Positions 50,368-58,692 of a stretch of 64,000 nt of DNA are shown here, piece by piece. The notes under the pieces are model-generated. The model saw nothing but the letters and a program-made list of their open reading frames with translations. It was not told the DNA's origin and made no database searches. The stretch spans positions 62,001 through 126,000 of the forward strand of contig NZ_RZJR01000006.1 in NCBI RefSeq assembly GCF_003990975.1. The letters are read 5' to 3'. Origin of the DNA: Cohnella sp. AR92 (GTDB taxonomy: Bacteria; Bacillota; Bacilli; Paenibacillales; Paenibacillaceae). Both the position numbers and the translations under genes were made by a program. The number at the start of each line of letters is the position of its first letter. Position 1 is the stretch's first letter.

Positions 50368-51396
50368 ATGACGAATCCGTATACTTCGCCCAAAGAAATG
50401 AGAAAGCTGATCCTTCAGCGAATTCGCGCCGCTCTTCTGATGATGGGGAGCGCCACGAAGGCCGAGCTTAGCCAGCGTCTGGGCATCAGCTTTCCGACAG
50501 TCAGCAAGTTTCTCGCGCAGATGGAGCAGGACGGGGAGATTCGCTACGACGGAGAAGACGACTCCAACGGAGGCCGCAAGGCGAAGAGATATTCCTACAA
50601 CCCGGATTACATGCTGGGGCTAGCCATCTTCGTCGAGAAGAACGAGACGATCTATACCGTCTTCGACAGCCTCGGGGATATTCAAGAGCAGGAGAGGAAG
50701 CCTAGCGTGCTGAATCAAGAGGCGGAATCGCTGGACGAGCTCATCGAAGCTTTGATCGAGAAATACCCGAAGCTTCGTTCCATTGCGATCGGAGTGCCAG
50801 GCGCGGTCAACAACGGCAGGATCTTCCACATACCGCCTTATCCGAGCTTGGCCGATTACGATCTGCAGGAAGCCTTGGAATCCAAGTTCCAGATTCCGGT
50901 CGTCGTCGAGAACGATATGAACGCCTCCGTGCTCGGCTATGCCTCGAGGATGGAGCTGGAGAACGAATCGCTCGTTTATTTGTACTTCGGCCAGAACGGC
51001 CCGGGTTCCGGCATCATGATCAATGGGGACGTCGTGCGGGGAAGCACCTTCTTCTCGGGCGAAATCTCGTACATTCCGCAATACGACAATCGATCGTTCA
51101 AGGAAGCGCTGCAACGAGGGGATCGGTATCGGAAAATCGTTCTGACGGAGGAGGAGCAGATCGATGCGGTTGCCCGCTTGATCGCCACGTTCGCCGCCAT
51201 TACCAACCCGCGCGCGGTCGTCTTCTGCGACGATGAAGTTGATGATGAGCTTCTGGCCAGAATCGCGGAGAGAAGCGGCAATTATATTCCTCAAGATCAC
51301 CTTCCGGTGCTGATGATGAGCGATTGGCGGCAAGATTATTTGAGCGGCTTGCAGCAGCTCGCTCTGAATCTAATGATTACGGAGAGCGAGGTTTAA
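50368..51396 (+). CDS. ROK-family transcriptional regulator
   Basis: A 342-residue regulator. A winged-helix domain (about 10-75: LMMGSATKAELSQRLGISFPTVSKFLAQMEQDGEI) is followed by a ROK/sugar-kinase-like domain (GLAIFVEKNETIYTVFDSLG, AIGVPGAV, VVVENDMNASVLGYA, YLYFGQNGPGSGIMINGDVVRG). The zinc-binding CxCGxxGC motif of catalytic ROK kinases is missing, as expected of a ligand-sensing repressor. The ATG at 50368 follows GAAAGGCG. It probably senses a sugar and controls the divergent exporter or itself through the palindrome at 50295-50316. Confidence 0.87.
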   Translation: MTNPYTSPKEMRKLILQRIRAALLMMGSATKAELSQRLGISFPTVSKFLAQMEQDGEIRYDGEDDSNGGRKAKRYSYNPDYMLGLAIFVEKNETIYTVFDSLGDIQEQERKPSVLNQEAESLDELIEALIEKYPKLRSIAIGVPGAVNNGRIFHIPPYPSLADYDLQEALESKFQIPVVVENDMNASVLGYASRMELENESLVYLYFGQNGPGSGIMINGDVVRGSTFFSGEISYIPQYDNRSFKEALQRGDRYRKIVLTEEEQIDAVARLIATFAAITNPRAVVFCDDEVDDELLARIAERSGNYIPQDHLPVLMMSDWRQDYLSGLQQLALNLMITESEV

Positions 51397-51469
51397 CGAG
51401 CAGGCCCGGCGGCAAAGGAAAGTGCTTTGTAAGATTAACGGCGGATCGGACGGTTCCTCTTTTTTTTAA

Positions 51470-51498
51470 TTGTTAAATCCCTATCGAAATGGTATGAT
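51470..51498 (+). promoter_or_regulatory. SigA-type promoter of the atypical SDR
   Basis: -35 TTGTTA (51470-51475), 17-nt spacer, -10 TATGAT (51493-51498), 30 nt before the ATG. Confidence 0.6.
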
Positions 51499-51527
51499 AT
51501 GTTAAAACCATTAAGGGAGTGAACCGT

Positions 51528-52184
51528 ATGAGCAAGCCTCTATTAGTCATCGTAGGCGCCGGTCCGGGCGTTAGCTCGGCAGTCGCCAGAAGATTCGGAA
51601 CGGAAGGATTTAAGGTTGCCCTCGTCTCGCGCAATCAAGCATCGCTGGATAAGCTGTCAAGCGAACTAAGCAGGCAGGGAATCGAAACCTTCTCCGTTCC
51701 GGCTGACGCTTCGAAGGCGGAATCGATCGCCGAAGCCTTCCGAACCATTCGAGAGCAACATGGCGAGCCTGATGTGCTGCTCTACAATGCGGCCGTCATC
51801 TCCCAGACCTCCGTATCCGCTCTGACGGAAGAGAATCTGTTGGACGACTTCAAGGTGAATGTCGTCGGCGCGCTCTCCAGCGTCAAGCAGGTGATCCCAG
51901 CGTTCGTTAAGAGGGAGGAGGGAACCATCCTCATCACGGGCGGGGGATTCGCGCTCTATCCGAGCGCCGAATATGCTTCCTTGTCCTTAGGCAAAGCGGC
52001 CGTTCGTTCTCTTGCCTTCTCGTTAGCCCAAGAACTGAAGCCCCATAACGTCTACGTCGGAACGGTTACGATCGGAGGGTATGTATCCAAGGGAACCTTC
52101 TACGATCCGGATGCGATTGCGGAGAAATATTGGGAGCTGTACAAGAACCGCGATGAAGTCGAGTACTTATTCGTAGAGAAATAA
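51528..52184 (+). CDS. SDR-fold protein lacking the YxxxK catalytic motif
   Basis: A 218-residue short SDR-fold protein with a glycine-rich coenzyme motif IVGAGPGVSSAVARRFG, ADAS and YNAAV. At the active-site positions it has LITGGGFALYP instead of the usual serine segment, and EYASLSLGKAA, in which the residue four before the lysine is leucine, not tyrosine. The classical Ser-Tyr-Lys mechanism is therefore unlikely. It may act as a binding protein or through another residue; similar atypical SDRs are known in several bacteria. The ATG at 51528 has AAGGGAGTG upstream and a promoter at 51470-51498. Confidence 0.85.
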   Translation: MSKPLLVIVGAGPGVSSAVARRFGTEGFKVALVSRNQASLDKLSSELSRQGIETFSVPADASKAESIAEAFRTIREQHGEPDVLLYNAAVISQTSVSALTEENLLDDFKVNVVGALSSVKQVIPAFVKREEGTILITGGGFALYPSAEYASLSLGKAAVRSLAFSLAQELKPHNVYVGTVTIGGYVSKGTFYDPDAIAEKYWELYKNRDEVEYLFVEK

Positions 52185-52221
52185 GAATGGAATCCGTTAA
52201 GATCGGAATTATTCATATGCT

Positions 52222-52265
52222 GAGAAACCCATCATCTGGAATCCGGATGCATGGGTTTCTTTGTT
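52222..52265 (+). terminator. Terminator after the atypical SDR
   Basis: GAGAAACCCAT / ATGGGTTTC with an inner CATC / GATG pair, followed by TTTGTTT. Confidence 0.8.
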
Positions 52266-52499
52266 TGGGGAAAGCTTACCCTCGGACCCATCTCCGGTTC
52301 AATCAACATTCGAAAGAGTTTCGTTGAAGATGAAGGTCATTGGGCGACAGTCGATCGCCATCTGTCGGATAGATGACATTCCCGGTTGCATTGATTCTTG
52401 TTCACCTATCTGTAACGATTTAAACTACAGATGGGCCCCAAGAAAAAATGAAACCTGGTTTCATATCAAACTCTATACGGAAAGAAGAGAATATCCATC
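52266..52499. other. Intergenic region upstream of the FabG-like SDR
   Basis: About 234 nt without a supported ORF, containing the perfect palindrome at 52448-52464 and AT-rich sequence leading into the SDR start. Confidence 0.4.
52448..52464. promoter_or_regulatory. Perfect palindromic operator upstream of the SDR-TetR pair
   Basis: ATGAAACC-T-GGTTTCAT is a perfect 8-1-8 palindrome 35 nt before the SDR start. The TetR gene downstream of that SDR is the obvious candidate ligand-responsive repressor. Confidence 0.65.
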
Positions 52500-53255
52500 A
52501 TGGCAAAAACAGCGATTATCACCGGCGCCGCCGGCGGCATCGGCAAAGAGCTTGCGCGCCGTCTGGCCGAACGCAAGCTGAATCTTGTGTTGGTTGACTT
52601 GAAGGAAGAAGCCGTCAAAGCGGTCATCGAAGAGCTGGGCTTGAACGATTCCAACTCCCTGGCGGTAGCGGCAGACGTATCGAAAGAGGAAGACGTTAAG
52701 AACTACGTCGACAAAGCGGTCGAGAAATTCGGCTCGATCGACTACTTCGCGAACAACGCCGGCATCGAAGGGCCGCTCGGCAATGTGGACGATCTTAGCG
52801 TTAACGCGCTCGATCTCGTCTACAACGTCAACGTTCGCGGCGTGTTCCTTGGCCTTCACTATGTCGTGCCGGTCATGAAGAAGCAGCAATCCGGCGCCAT
52901 TCTCAATACCTCGTCGCTTGCTGGCTTGATGGGCGCGCCGGGCATGTCTCCGTATGTCATGTCCAAGCATGCCGTTATCGGCATTACTCGTTCCGTCGCG
53001 AACGAGCTGGCGCCGCTCGGCATCCGCGTCAATGCCGTATTGCCGGGGACGATTAACACTCGCATGATGCGTCAAATCGAGAAAAATTCGGGCAATCCCG
53101 AAGACTATAAGAAGCTGAACGAAGCGGCAACGCCAATGGGACGCTACGGCGAACCGCAAGAGGTTGCGGCCGTCATGAACTTCCTGCTGTCCGATGAGGC
53201 TTCCTTCGTAACCGCTTCGCTTTATACCGTCGACGGCGGCATGATGGGGCAATAA
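52500..53255 (+). CDS. Short-chain dehydrogenase/reductase (FabG-like)
   Basis: A 251-residue classical SDR with all motifs: AIITGAAGGIGKELA, AADVSKEED, NNAGIEGPLG, the serine in LNTSSLAGLMG, YVMSK, and the C-terminal SFVTASLYTVDGGMM. It would oxidise or reduce a hydroxy/keto substrate with NAD(P)(H). GAAGAGA precedes the ATG. A perfect palindrome lies 35 nt upstream and a TetR gene follows downstream, making a likely self-contained regulated unit similar to the TetR/SDR pair at 24-26 kb. Confidence 0.92.
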   Translation: MAKTAIITGAAGGIGKELARRLAERKLNLVLVDLKEEAVKAVIEELGLNDSNSLAVAADVSKEEDVKNYVDKAVEKFGSIDYFANNAGIEGPLGNVDDLSVNALDLVYNVNVRGVFLGLHYVVPVMKKQQSGAILNTSSLAGLMGAPGMSPYVMSKHAVIGITRSVANELAPLGIRVNAVLPGTINTRMMRQIEKNSGNPEDYKKLNEAATPMGRYGEPQEVAAVMNFLLSDEASFVTASLYTVDGGMMGQ

Positions 53256-53285
53256 CCCCCCGCTATAACCGTTAGCCGACAAGCT

Positions 53286-53327
53286 AGCCCGGTTTTCTCC
53301 ACCTTGGAGAAGGCCGGGCTTTTCTTC
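53286..53327 (+). terminator. Terminator between SDR and TetR genes
   Basis: AGCCCGG...TTCTCC pairs with GGAGAA...CCGGGCT, followed by TTTTCTT. Confidence 0.9.
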
Positions 53328-53405
53328 ATCGCTTGTATTGCGGATCCCCGAATGACTATAATGTTTTCCTAGAACAGCCCCTTATCGAATAGGAGTCTAG
53401 CGGAC

Positions 53406-53990
53406 ATGGAAGAAGCGAACGACAGAAGAATAAACCGTACCCGAATCGCCCTGAAGCGGGCTCTGGTCGAATTGATACACGAGAAAGGCTACGAAGCCAT
53501 CACCATATCGGATATTGCGAACCGTGCGGACTATAATCGCGGAACTTTCTATAAGCATTATTTGGACAAAGAGGACCTGTTGGCCGCGATCAAAGAGGAG
53601 ATCCTGAAGGATCTATCCGAAGCTTTGTTGGCCCCATACGAAGGATTGGAACGAATCGACGCCCATCACATTTTCCCGTCCACCCTTAGACTGTTGGAGC
53701 ATATCGAGCATCGCAAAGAGACCTTCATCGCGATCGTGTCCGTCAATAAGGATTTTTACTTCGATATCTATAACATGCTTCGCCGATCGATGAAACAAGA
53801 GATGCATATCGTCATCAAAGAAACGAAAGACGACATTGATTATGAGATCATGCTTAGCTATCGGATGTCCGCCTTCGTCGGGGTCATCATGCATTGGGTA
53901 GAGAACGGGTTTAAATATTCGGCGAATTACATCGCGGAGCAAGTCCTGATCCAAGTGAACCGGAGCCTCGATTATATCGAATTCATCTGA
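53406..53990 (+). CDS. TetR/AcrR-family regulator, paralogue of the 24.3-kb regulator
   Basis: A 194-residue TetR protein: ALKRALVELIHEKGYEAITISDIANRADYNRGTFYKHYLDKEDLLAAI, then a ligand domain with IFPSTLRLLEHIEHRKETF and GVIMHWVENGFKYSANYIAEQVL. The whole protein aligns by eye with the TetR at 24310-24918. The start at ATG 53406 has GGAGTC upstream. It follows an SDR in the same direction, separated by a terminator, so it has its own promoter. Confidence 0.9.
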   Translation: MEEANDRRINRTRIALKRALVELIHEKGYEAITISDIANRADYNRGTFYKHYLDKEDLLAAIKEEILKDLSEALLAPYEGLERIDAHHIFPSTLRLLEHIEHRKETFIAIVSVNKDFYFDIYNMLRRSMKQEMHIVIKETKDDIDYEIMLSYRMSAFVGVIMHWVENGFKYSANYIAEQVLIQVNRSLDYIEFI

Positions 53991-54121
53991 CGGAATCGGG
54001 ACAGCTCTTCACGATGAGCCGCACCTTCAATAAGAAACGGCTTTTCTTTATTCTCGCGCATTGAAACCAAAGGAAGCGGCCAGTAGAATAGAAAACGACA
54101 CTTCGTCACGGAGGCTCCAAG

Positions 54122-54598
54122 ATGAACATTAGACCGATTCGGGTTCAAGATAACGAAGACATCGAGACCATTATCCGGCAATGCTTGATCGAGTTCGGCG
54201 GTAACCGCGCCGGGCTGGCATGGGAGGATGAGAGCTTGAGCCATCTATCGGACTTCTACGCTCAAGAGGGAAGGGAATATTGGGTGGCTCTCGATGCAAG
54301 CGGCAAGATCGTCGGCGGGTGCGGCATTGCGGAGTTCGGTTCTCCCGAGGGGGAGATCTGCGAATTGCAGAAAATGTACTTGCTGCCGGAAGCGAGAGGG
54401 ACCGGGGCGGCGGCGGAGCTGCTTCGGATCGCTATCCAATTCGCCAAGCAGCATTATCGGGCTTGCTATCTCGAGACGCTGCAGAACATGCAGGCCGCCA
54501 ATCGTTTCTATGCGAAGCACGGATTCAACAAGCTGGACGCTCCTCTCGCCGGGTCCGATCATTTCGCCTGCGATGCCTGGTATATTCGCGAGATCTAG
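54122..54598 (+). CDS. GNAT-family N-acetyltransferase
   Basis: A 158-residue GNAT protein. It starts MNIRPIRVQDNEDIETIIRQCL; the core is YWVALDASGKIVGGCGIAEF, the acetyl-CoA pyrophosphate loop is MYLLPEARGTGAAAELLRIAI, and it ends with MQAANRFYAKHGFNKLD. ACGGAGG precedes the start. The substrate is unknown. The kinase gene follows after 42 nt, but co-transcription is not established. Confidence 0.9.
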   Translation: MNIRPIRVQDNEDIETIIRQCLIEFGGNRAGLAWEDESLSHLSDFYAQEGREYWVALDASGKIVGGCGIAEFGSPEGEICELQKMYLLPEARGTGAAAELLRIAIQFAKQHYRACYLETLQNMQAANRFYAKHGFNKLDAPLAGSDHFACDAWYIREI

Positions 54599-54640
54599 CA
54601 GATGTCCAGCTCGTCCATAGAAGGAGGAGGCGGAGAGGCC

Positions 54641-56308
54641 ATGGATCAACGGGACCTTCATATTCAGGAGTTGACGACGCTTAAGACGATCGCCGAGACG
54701 CTTAACGAATACAACGATCTGAACGCCATGCTCCATGTCGTCCTCGAGAAGCTGCTCGAGCTGACGGGACTGGCGGCCGGATGGCTGTTCCTCGTTGACG
54801 AACGCGGAACCTACGAATTCGCCGCAGGAAGCCGTCTGCCTCCCGGCCTGTCTTATAACGATGCCCAACCGATGCGCTGCGGGGATTGCTGGTGCTTGAA
54901 CCGTTATAAAGACGGCAGACTCAAGAATGCCGTCAATATCATGAACTGCAAGCGGATCGAGAATGCGGAGAGATATGCTTGGGGAGACACTTGCGGAATT
55001 ACGCATCATGCGACCGTGCCGCTGCGATCCGGCAATAGACGCTTCGGCTTGCTGAACGTCGCCTCACCCGGTAAAATCCGCTTCGAAGAAACGGAGCTGG
55101 AGCTGCTGCAATCCATAGCCCTGCAGATCGGCAGCGCCATCGAACGAATGCGGCTCTATGCAGCCGAACAGAGAAGAGCCGCTTTGTTCGCTAAGCTGGG
55201 CGAATACGGCAGCGCTTTAGGAGCGGCGACGGCCCAAGAGGAGGATCGGGCCGAGCTGTTCAAGCATGCCCTGTCTCTGGTGGGCCGCCTGTTCGATTGG
55301 CCCTATGCGGCGCTGTTCGAACCTATCGGGGGCGAACTTGTCGTACGAGCCGTCTATGCGGAAGGACAAACGATGATTCCGCAGCTTCAGACGCCGATGG
55401 ACGACATCGATTGGTTCGAGGACAATTCCATTCATCGAGAGACGGCTTCGATCCGCAGGGAGGAAGCGGAGAAGCTGGCCGTTTGGCTCGAACGCCATGG
55501 ATTGATGCCCCGTGCGGCCAAGGCCGCAGCCGCTCCGGTCACTTGTCCGGGCAGGGGTTCGTCGGGGATCCTCCTGATCGGCTACGATACGGAGGATGAT
55601 CGTTATCGTACCGATGCCGAAGCGATCGAATCGCTCGCGGGCCATATTGGCCTGACGTTCGAACGGATTCGGCTGGAGAGGAATCGGCGCGAGATTGCCC
55701 GCATGGAGGAACGCAACAGGCTGGCCCGGGATTTGCATGATTCCGTCAGCCAGACGTTATTCTCGCTCGCCATGATGTCGAAGGGGACGTCAAGTCTTCT
55801 CTCAACGGGCAAAGACGATCTCTTGAGCGAATCCTTGCAGGATATGCAGACGTTGTCCCAGAGCGCCCTCAAAGAGATGAGGGAGCTCATCATGCAGCTT
55901 CGTCCCGCCGGGCTCGAAGCCGGATTGGCTACGGGGCTCAAACAATACGGAGAACGGCTTAAGCTTAACGTTCAAACGAAAGTAAACGGGGTCATGGAGC
56001 TGCCTCGAGAGGTCGAAGAGGCGTTATGGCGTATCGGCCAAGAGGCTCTCAACAACGCAAGCAAGCATTCGGGTACGTCCGACGTCGACGTGATCCTTAT
56101 CCTAAGGCGGGAAGAAGCCATTCTGCGGGTAATCGACCATGGCATAGGCATCACGAATAAGAGACTCGCCGAGTTGAAGCGGCACTCGATCGGCTTGTCT
56201 TCGATGCGCGAACGGGCAGAATCGTTGGGAGGCCGCTTGACGTTACAGACGGCCTATCGAAAAGGAACTACGATTGAGGCAGCCATCCCATTGGCTGTAA
56301 GTGACTGA
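54641..56308 (+). CDS. GAF-domain sensor histidine kinase (NarL-system type) with four-cysteine cluster
   Basis: A 555-residue soluble kinase without membrane segments. GAF domain 1 (about 20-185) holds C80, C83, C85 and C103 in the spacing C-x2-C-x-C-x17-C. GAF domain 2 (about 205-345) is followed by a HisKA_3 domain with H366 in RNRLARDLHDSVSQTLFSLA and an HATPase (GQEALNNASKHS, VIDHGIGIT, GLSSMRERAESLGG). The cysteine pattern recalls the iron-sulfur GAF sensor of Staphylococcus AirS, so oxygen or redox sensing is a plausible inference. AAGGAGGAGG lies before the ATG at 54641; a longer frame to 54602 exists. It forms a pair with the regulator 22 nt downstream. Confidence 0.9.
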   Translation: MDQRDLHIQELTTLKTIAETLNEYNDLNAMLHVVLEKLLELTGLAAGWLFLVDERGTYEFAAGSRLPPGLSYNDAQPMRCGDCWCLNRYKDGRLKNAVNIMNCKRIENAERYAWGDTCGITHHATVPLRSGNRRFGLLNVASPGKIRFEETELELLQSIALQIGSAIERMRLYAAEQRRAALFAKLGEYGSALGAATAQEEDRAELFKHALSLVGRLFDWPYAALFEPIGGELVVRAVYAEGQTMIPQLQTPMDDIDWFEDNSIHRETASIRREEAEKLAVWLERHGLMPRAAKAAAAPVTCPGRGSSGILLIGYDTEDDRYRTDAEAIESLAGHIGLTFERIRLERNRREIARMEERNRLARDLHDSVSQTLFSLAMMSKGTSSLLSTGKDDLLSESLQDMQTLSQSALKEMRELIMQLRPAGLEAGLATGLKQYGERLKLNVQTKVNGVMELPREVEEALWRIGQEALNNASKHSGTSDVDVILILRREEAILRVIDHGIGITNKRLAELKRHSIGLSSMRERAESLGGRLTLQTAYRKGTTIEAAIPLAVSD

Positions 56309-56330
56309 TCTTGGAAAAGGAGGGGGACGG

Positions 56331-56999
56331 ATGGCGATTCGATTGCTTATCGCGGACGACCATGCCATGGTCAGGCGCGGCCTGCAAGTTTTTCTGGCGA
56401 CGCAGCCGGATATCGTATTGGTCGGAGAAGCTTCCAACGGGCAGGAAACGCTTGATCGTGCCTTTGAACTGCAGCCAGACGTTATCCTGATGGACCTCAA
56501 TATGCCCGTGCTGAACGGGATCGAGACGACGGCTCGGCTCGTTCAAGCGCAGCCGTTGACGAAGATCATCGTCCTTACGTCGTTCGCGGACCAGGACCAT
56601 GTGCTGCCTGCCATTCAAGCCGGAGCGAAGGGTTACTTGCTCAAGGACATCGAACCGGAGACGCTTGTCGAAGCGATCAGGCGGGTCCATCAAGGCCGGG
56701 TGGAGCTGCATCCGGACGCCGCCGGATTGCTTGTCAGCCATCTGTCAGGCTCCGAAATGACCCATGGCCGCAACGATCCGGAAGCGATCGAAGAGGACAT
56801 GCTTGCCCGGCTTACTCCAAGAGAGATGGAGGTGCTTCGGCATCTCGCCTCGGGCAAGTCCAATAAGGAGATCGGCGATTCACTCGTCATTACGGAGAAG
56901 ACCGTCAAGACCCATGTCAGCCATGTGCTCGACAAGCTGGGTTTCTCCGACCGGACGCAAGCGGCCATCTTCGCCGTTAAACGGGGGATTGGCTTGTAG
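56331..56999 (+). CDS. NarL/LuxR-family response regulator
   Basis: A 222-residue regulator. The receiver domain has acidic residues D9-D10, phospho-acceptor D55 in VILMDLNMPVLNG, and lysine in GAKGYLLKD. The LuxR-type helix-turn-helix is LTPREMEVLRHLASGKSNKEIGDSLVITEKTVKTHVSHVLDKLG. The ATG at 56331 has AAAAGGAGGGGG upstream; earlier codons fall in the end of the kinase gene. It is the cognate partner of the GAF kinase. The regulon is unknown. Confidence 0.94.
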   Translation: MAIRLLIADDHAMVRRGLQVFLATQPDIVLVGEASNGQETLDRAFELQPDVILMDLNMPVLNGIETTARLVQAQPLTKIIVLTSFADQDHVLPAIQAGAKGYLLKDIEPETLVEAIRRVHQGRVELHPDAAGLLVSHLSGSEMTHGRNDPEAIEEDMLARLTPREMEVLRHLASGKSNKEIGDSLVITEKTVKTHVSHVLDKLGFSDRTQAAIFAVKRGIGL

Positions 57000-57033
57000 A
57001 ACCGAATCCGTTATCGTCTCCGACTAAAGTCGT

Positions 57034-57067
57034 AGAGGCTCTCGACCGAACGGTTGAGAGCCTCTTT
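57034..57067 (+). terminator. Terminator of the GAF kinase/regulator operon
   Basis: AGAGGCTCTCGACC / GGTTGAGAGCCTCT forms a long stem with a GAAC loop followed by TT. Confidence 0.88.
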
Positions 57068-57170
57068 GCTGTAACTTCATCCTTGCAGCCGACGACCGAG
57101 GAGAGGCCGTTCTCTACAATAAGGGTAACTAGAACAGACAAAGGGTTCTAACCCAAGGAGTGAGAGGCCT

Positions 57171-57722
57171 ATGAAGATCGCAGTGATTGCAGGAAGCAAC
57201 CGTATTAACGCAACAAGTACGAATCTGGCTAAGGCAATGGTCAATCGGATGGAAAGAATGCAAGTCGAAGCAAGCGTCTTCGATCTTGCGGAGCGGCCGC
57301 TGCCGTTCTACTCCCCGGATGACAGCTACGCGCACCATGACGGCGTACAGAAGCTGAGTAGAATCATGATGGATGCAGACGGAATCGTCTTGTCCACGCC
57401 GGAGTACCACGGAGGGATCAGCGGCGTTCTGAAGAACGCGATCGACTTCCTGGGCAAGGAACACTTCTCGGGCAAGCCGGTTCTCTTGATCAGCTCGTCC
57501 GGGGGCGCCGTAGGCATCAGTTCTCTGACGCAGCTGCAGATGACCGTGCGCAACCTTCATGGCATCAACAGCCCGCACTGGATCTCCATCGGCGGGAATC
57601 AGCGTTCCCGTTACGAGAATCCGGAGACGGCTGAGCTTGATTCCCGCGCTGAGCAAGCGATGGAGGCTTTCCTGGATTTGACCGGCAGGCTGGCGGGAAG
57701 ATCGGAGGCGAACGCCCGATAA
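57171..57722 (+). CDS. NADPH-dependent FMN reductase (azobenzene reductase-like)
   Basis: A 183-residue flavodoxin-like reductase: IAVIAGSNRINATSTNLAKAM is the phosphate loop for FMN, STPEYHGGISGVLKNAIDFLG the second FMN contact, and LISSSGGAVGISSLTQLQM the third. It resembles Bacillus Azr-type NADPH-dependent FMN/azo/chromate reductases. AAGGAGTGAG precedes the start. Its stop overlaps by 4 nt the apparent ATA start of the following VOC gene, suggesting coupling. Confidence 0.92.
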   Translation: MKIAVIAGSNRINATSTNLAKAMVNRMERMQVEASVFDLAERPLPFYSPDDSYAHHDGVQKLSRIMMDADGIVLSTPEYHGGISGVLKNAIDFLGKEHFSGKPVLLISSSGGAVGISSLTQLQMTVRNLHGINSPHWISIGGNQRSRYENPETAELDSRAEQAMEAFLDLTGRLAGRSEANAR

Positions 57723-58489
57723 TCACTCATTTTGCGAGTCTAAAGCTGCACACCGTTTCCCTTCAAGGCGTGAAGCAGTTCTATCGCGATATACTCGGAT
57801 TTCCCATTATCCAAGAAGAAGAAACCGAGATTCGGGTTCAGTCTTCCGAGAATAGCGAGCTTATCTTCGCGGAGACGGAAGAACCGATCGCTCCCGTACA
57901 CTTCGCTTTCGAGGTTCCCTTCTTAGCCTTCGAAGAGATTGCAGCCAAACTAGGGCAAGTCGTCCCTTTGTTAGCCTGGCAGGATGGTACCCGGATTAAT
58001 CGGTACCCGGGGGGACAGAACGTCTATTTTCGAGATGGAGACGGGCATCTGCTCGAGTTGATCGCGCACGAGGATCTCCGCGGAGAAGTCCCAAAGCCAT
58101 TCGGGAAGCTCCAAGTGTTGTTCCTTCGAGAAGTCGGACTCCCGTTTGCCCCCATTCGTTTAGCTGCGGCCAAAGAATGGATGAGAAAGGTTCTGGGCAT
58201 GAGGAGCGAGCTGGAGGACGATCGATTTGCTTTTATGATAGCCGGTTCCGCCTACGCGGTAGTCGTATCGACAGACAGAAGGTGGGTGCCGATCTCGATG
58301 GCCGCGCTTAAACCGAGAATTGAGCTAACCTATGGAGTCGACGGCAAGGACTATTTCGAGAGCGTGAAGAGGCAGTTGAGTTTGGAGCAAAAGCTGATAA
58401 AAGGCGGAGAAAGCACGTTGACGTTCGACCTGTTCGGTTATCTTATTCATATGACTTTAGGAGGCGGCAACAAGGAACGTTATCGCTGA
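57719..58489 (+). CDS. VOC-superfamily (glyoxalase/bleomycin-resistance-like) protein, apparent ATA start
   Basis: Two VOC half-domains in about 256 residues. The first reads ITHFASLKLHTVSLQGVKQFYRDILGFPI and ends with FRDGDGHLLELIAH; the second is more divergent (RLAAAKEWMRKVLGM). The only canonical start in frame, GTG 57770 (239 residues), removes the first beta strand of the fold. Codon ATA at 57719 gives the expected N-terminus, overlaps the upstream stop as ATAA, and has GGAGG at 57704-57708. A change from ATG to ATA is inferred. The substrate is unknown; metal-ligand residues are only partly evident. Confidence 0.75.
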   Translation: MITHFASLKLHTVSLQGVKQFYRDILGFPIIQEEETEIRVQSSENSELIFAETEEPIAPVHFAFEVPFLAFEEIAAKLGQVVPLLAWQDGTRINRYPGGQNVYFRDGDGHLLELIAHEDLRGEVPKPFGKLQVLFLREVGLPFAPIRLAAAKEWMRKVLGMRSELEDDRFAFMIAGSAYAVVVSTDRRWVPISMAALKPRIELTYGVDGKDYFESVKRQLSLEQKLIKGGESTLTFDLFGYLIHMTLGGGNKERYR

Positions 58490-58539
58490 AGATTACCTGT
58501 GCAAGATGTTGGGCTTGATGCAATAGCCCGTTACCCTTC

Positions 58540-58577
58540 AACCACTGCGCTTTTCATTGGCGCCGGTGGTTTTTTTT
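58540..58577 (+). terminator. Terminator after the VOC gene
   Basis: AACCAC...GCGC pairs with GCGC...GTGGTT around an 8-nt loop with a small bulge, followed by a run of T residues. Confidence 0.8.
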
Positions 58578-58692
58578 GGATAGAAATCGCGATTTCAGTT
58601 TATAAATGATTAATAATTGCTGTCTATACTGGGAAGGACATCGGCAGCGACTCGGTTGCTTTTTCGAAAATGGCCATATAGGCAGGGTGAAC

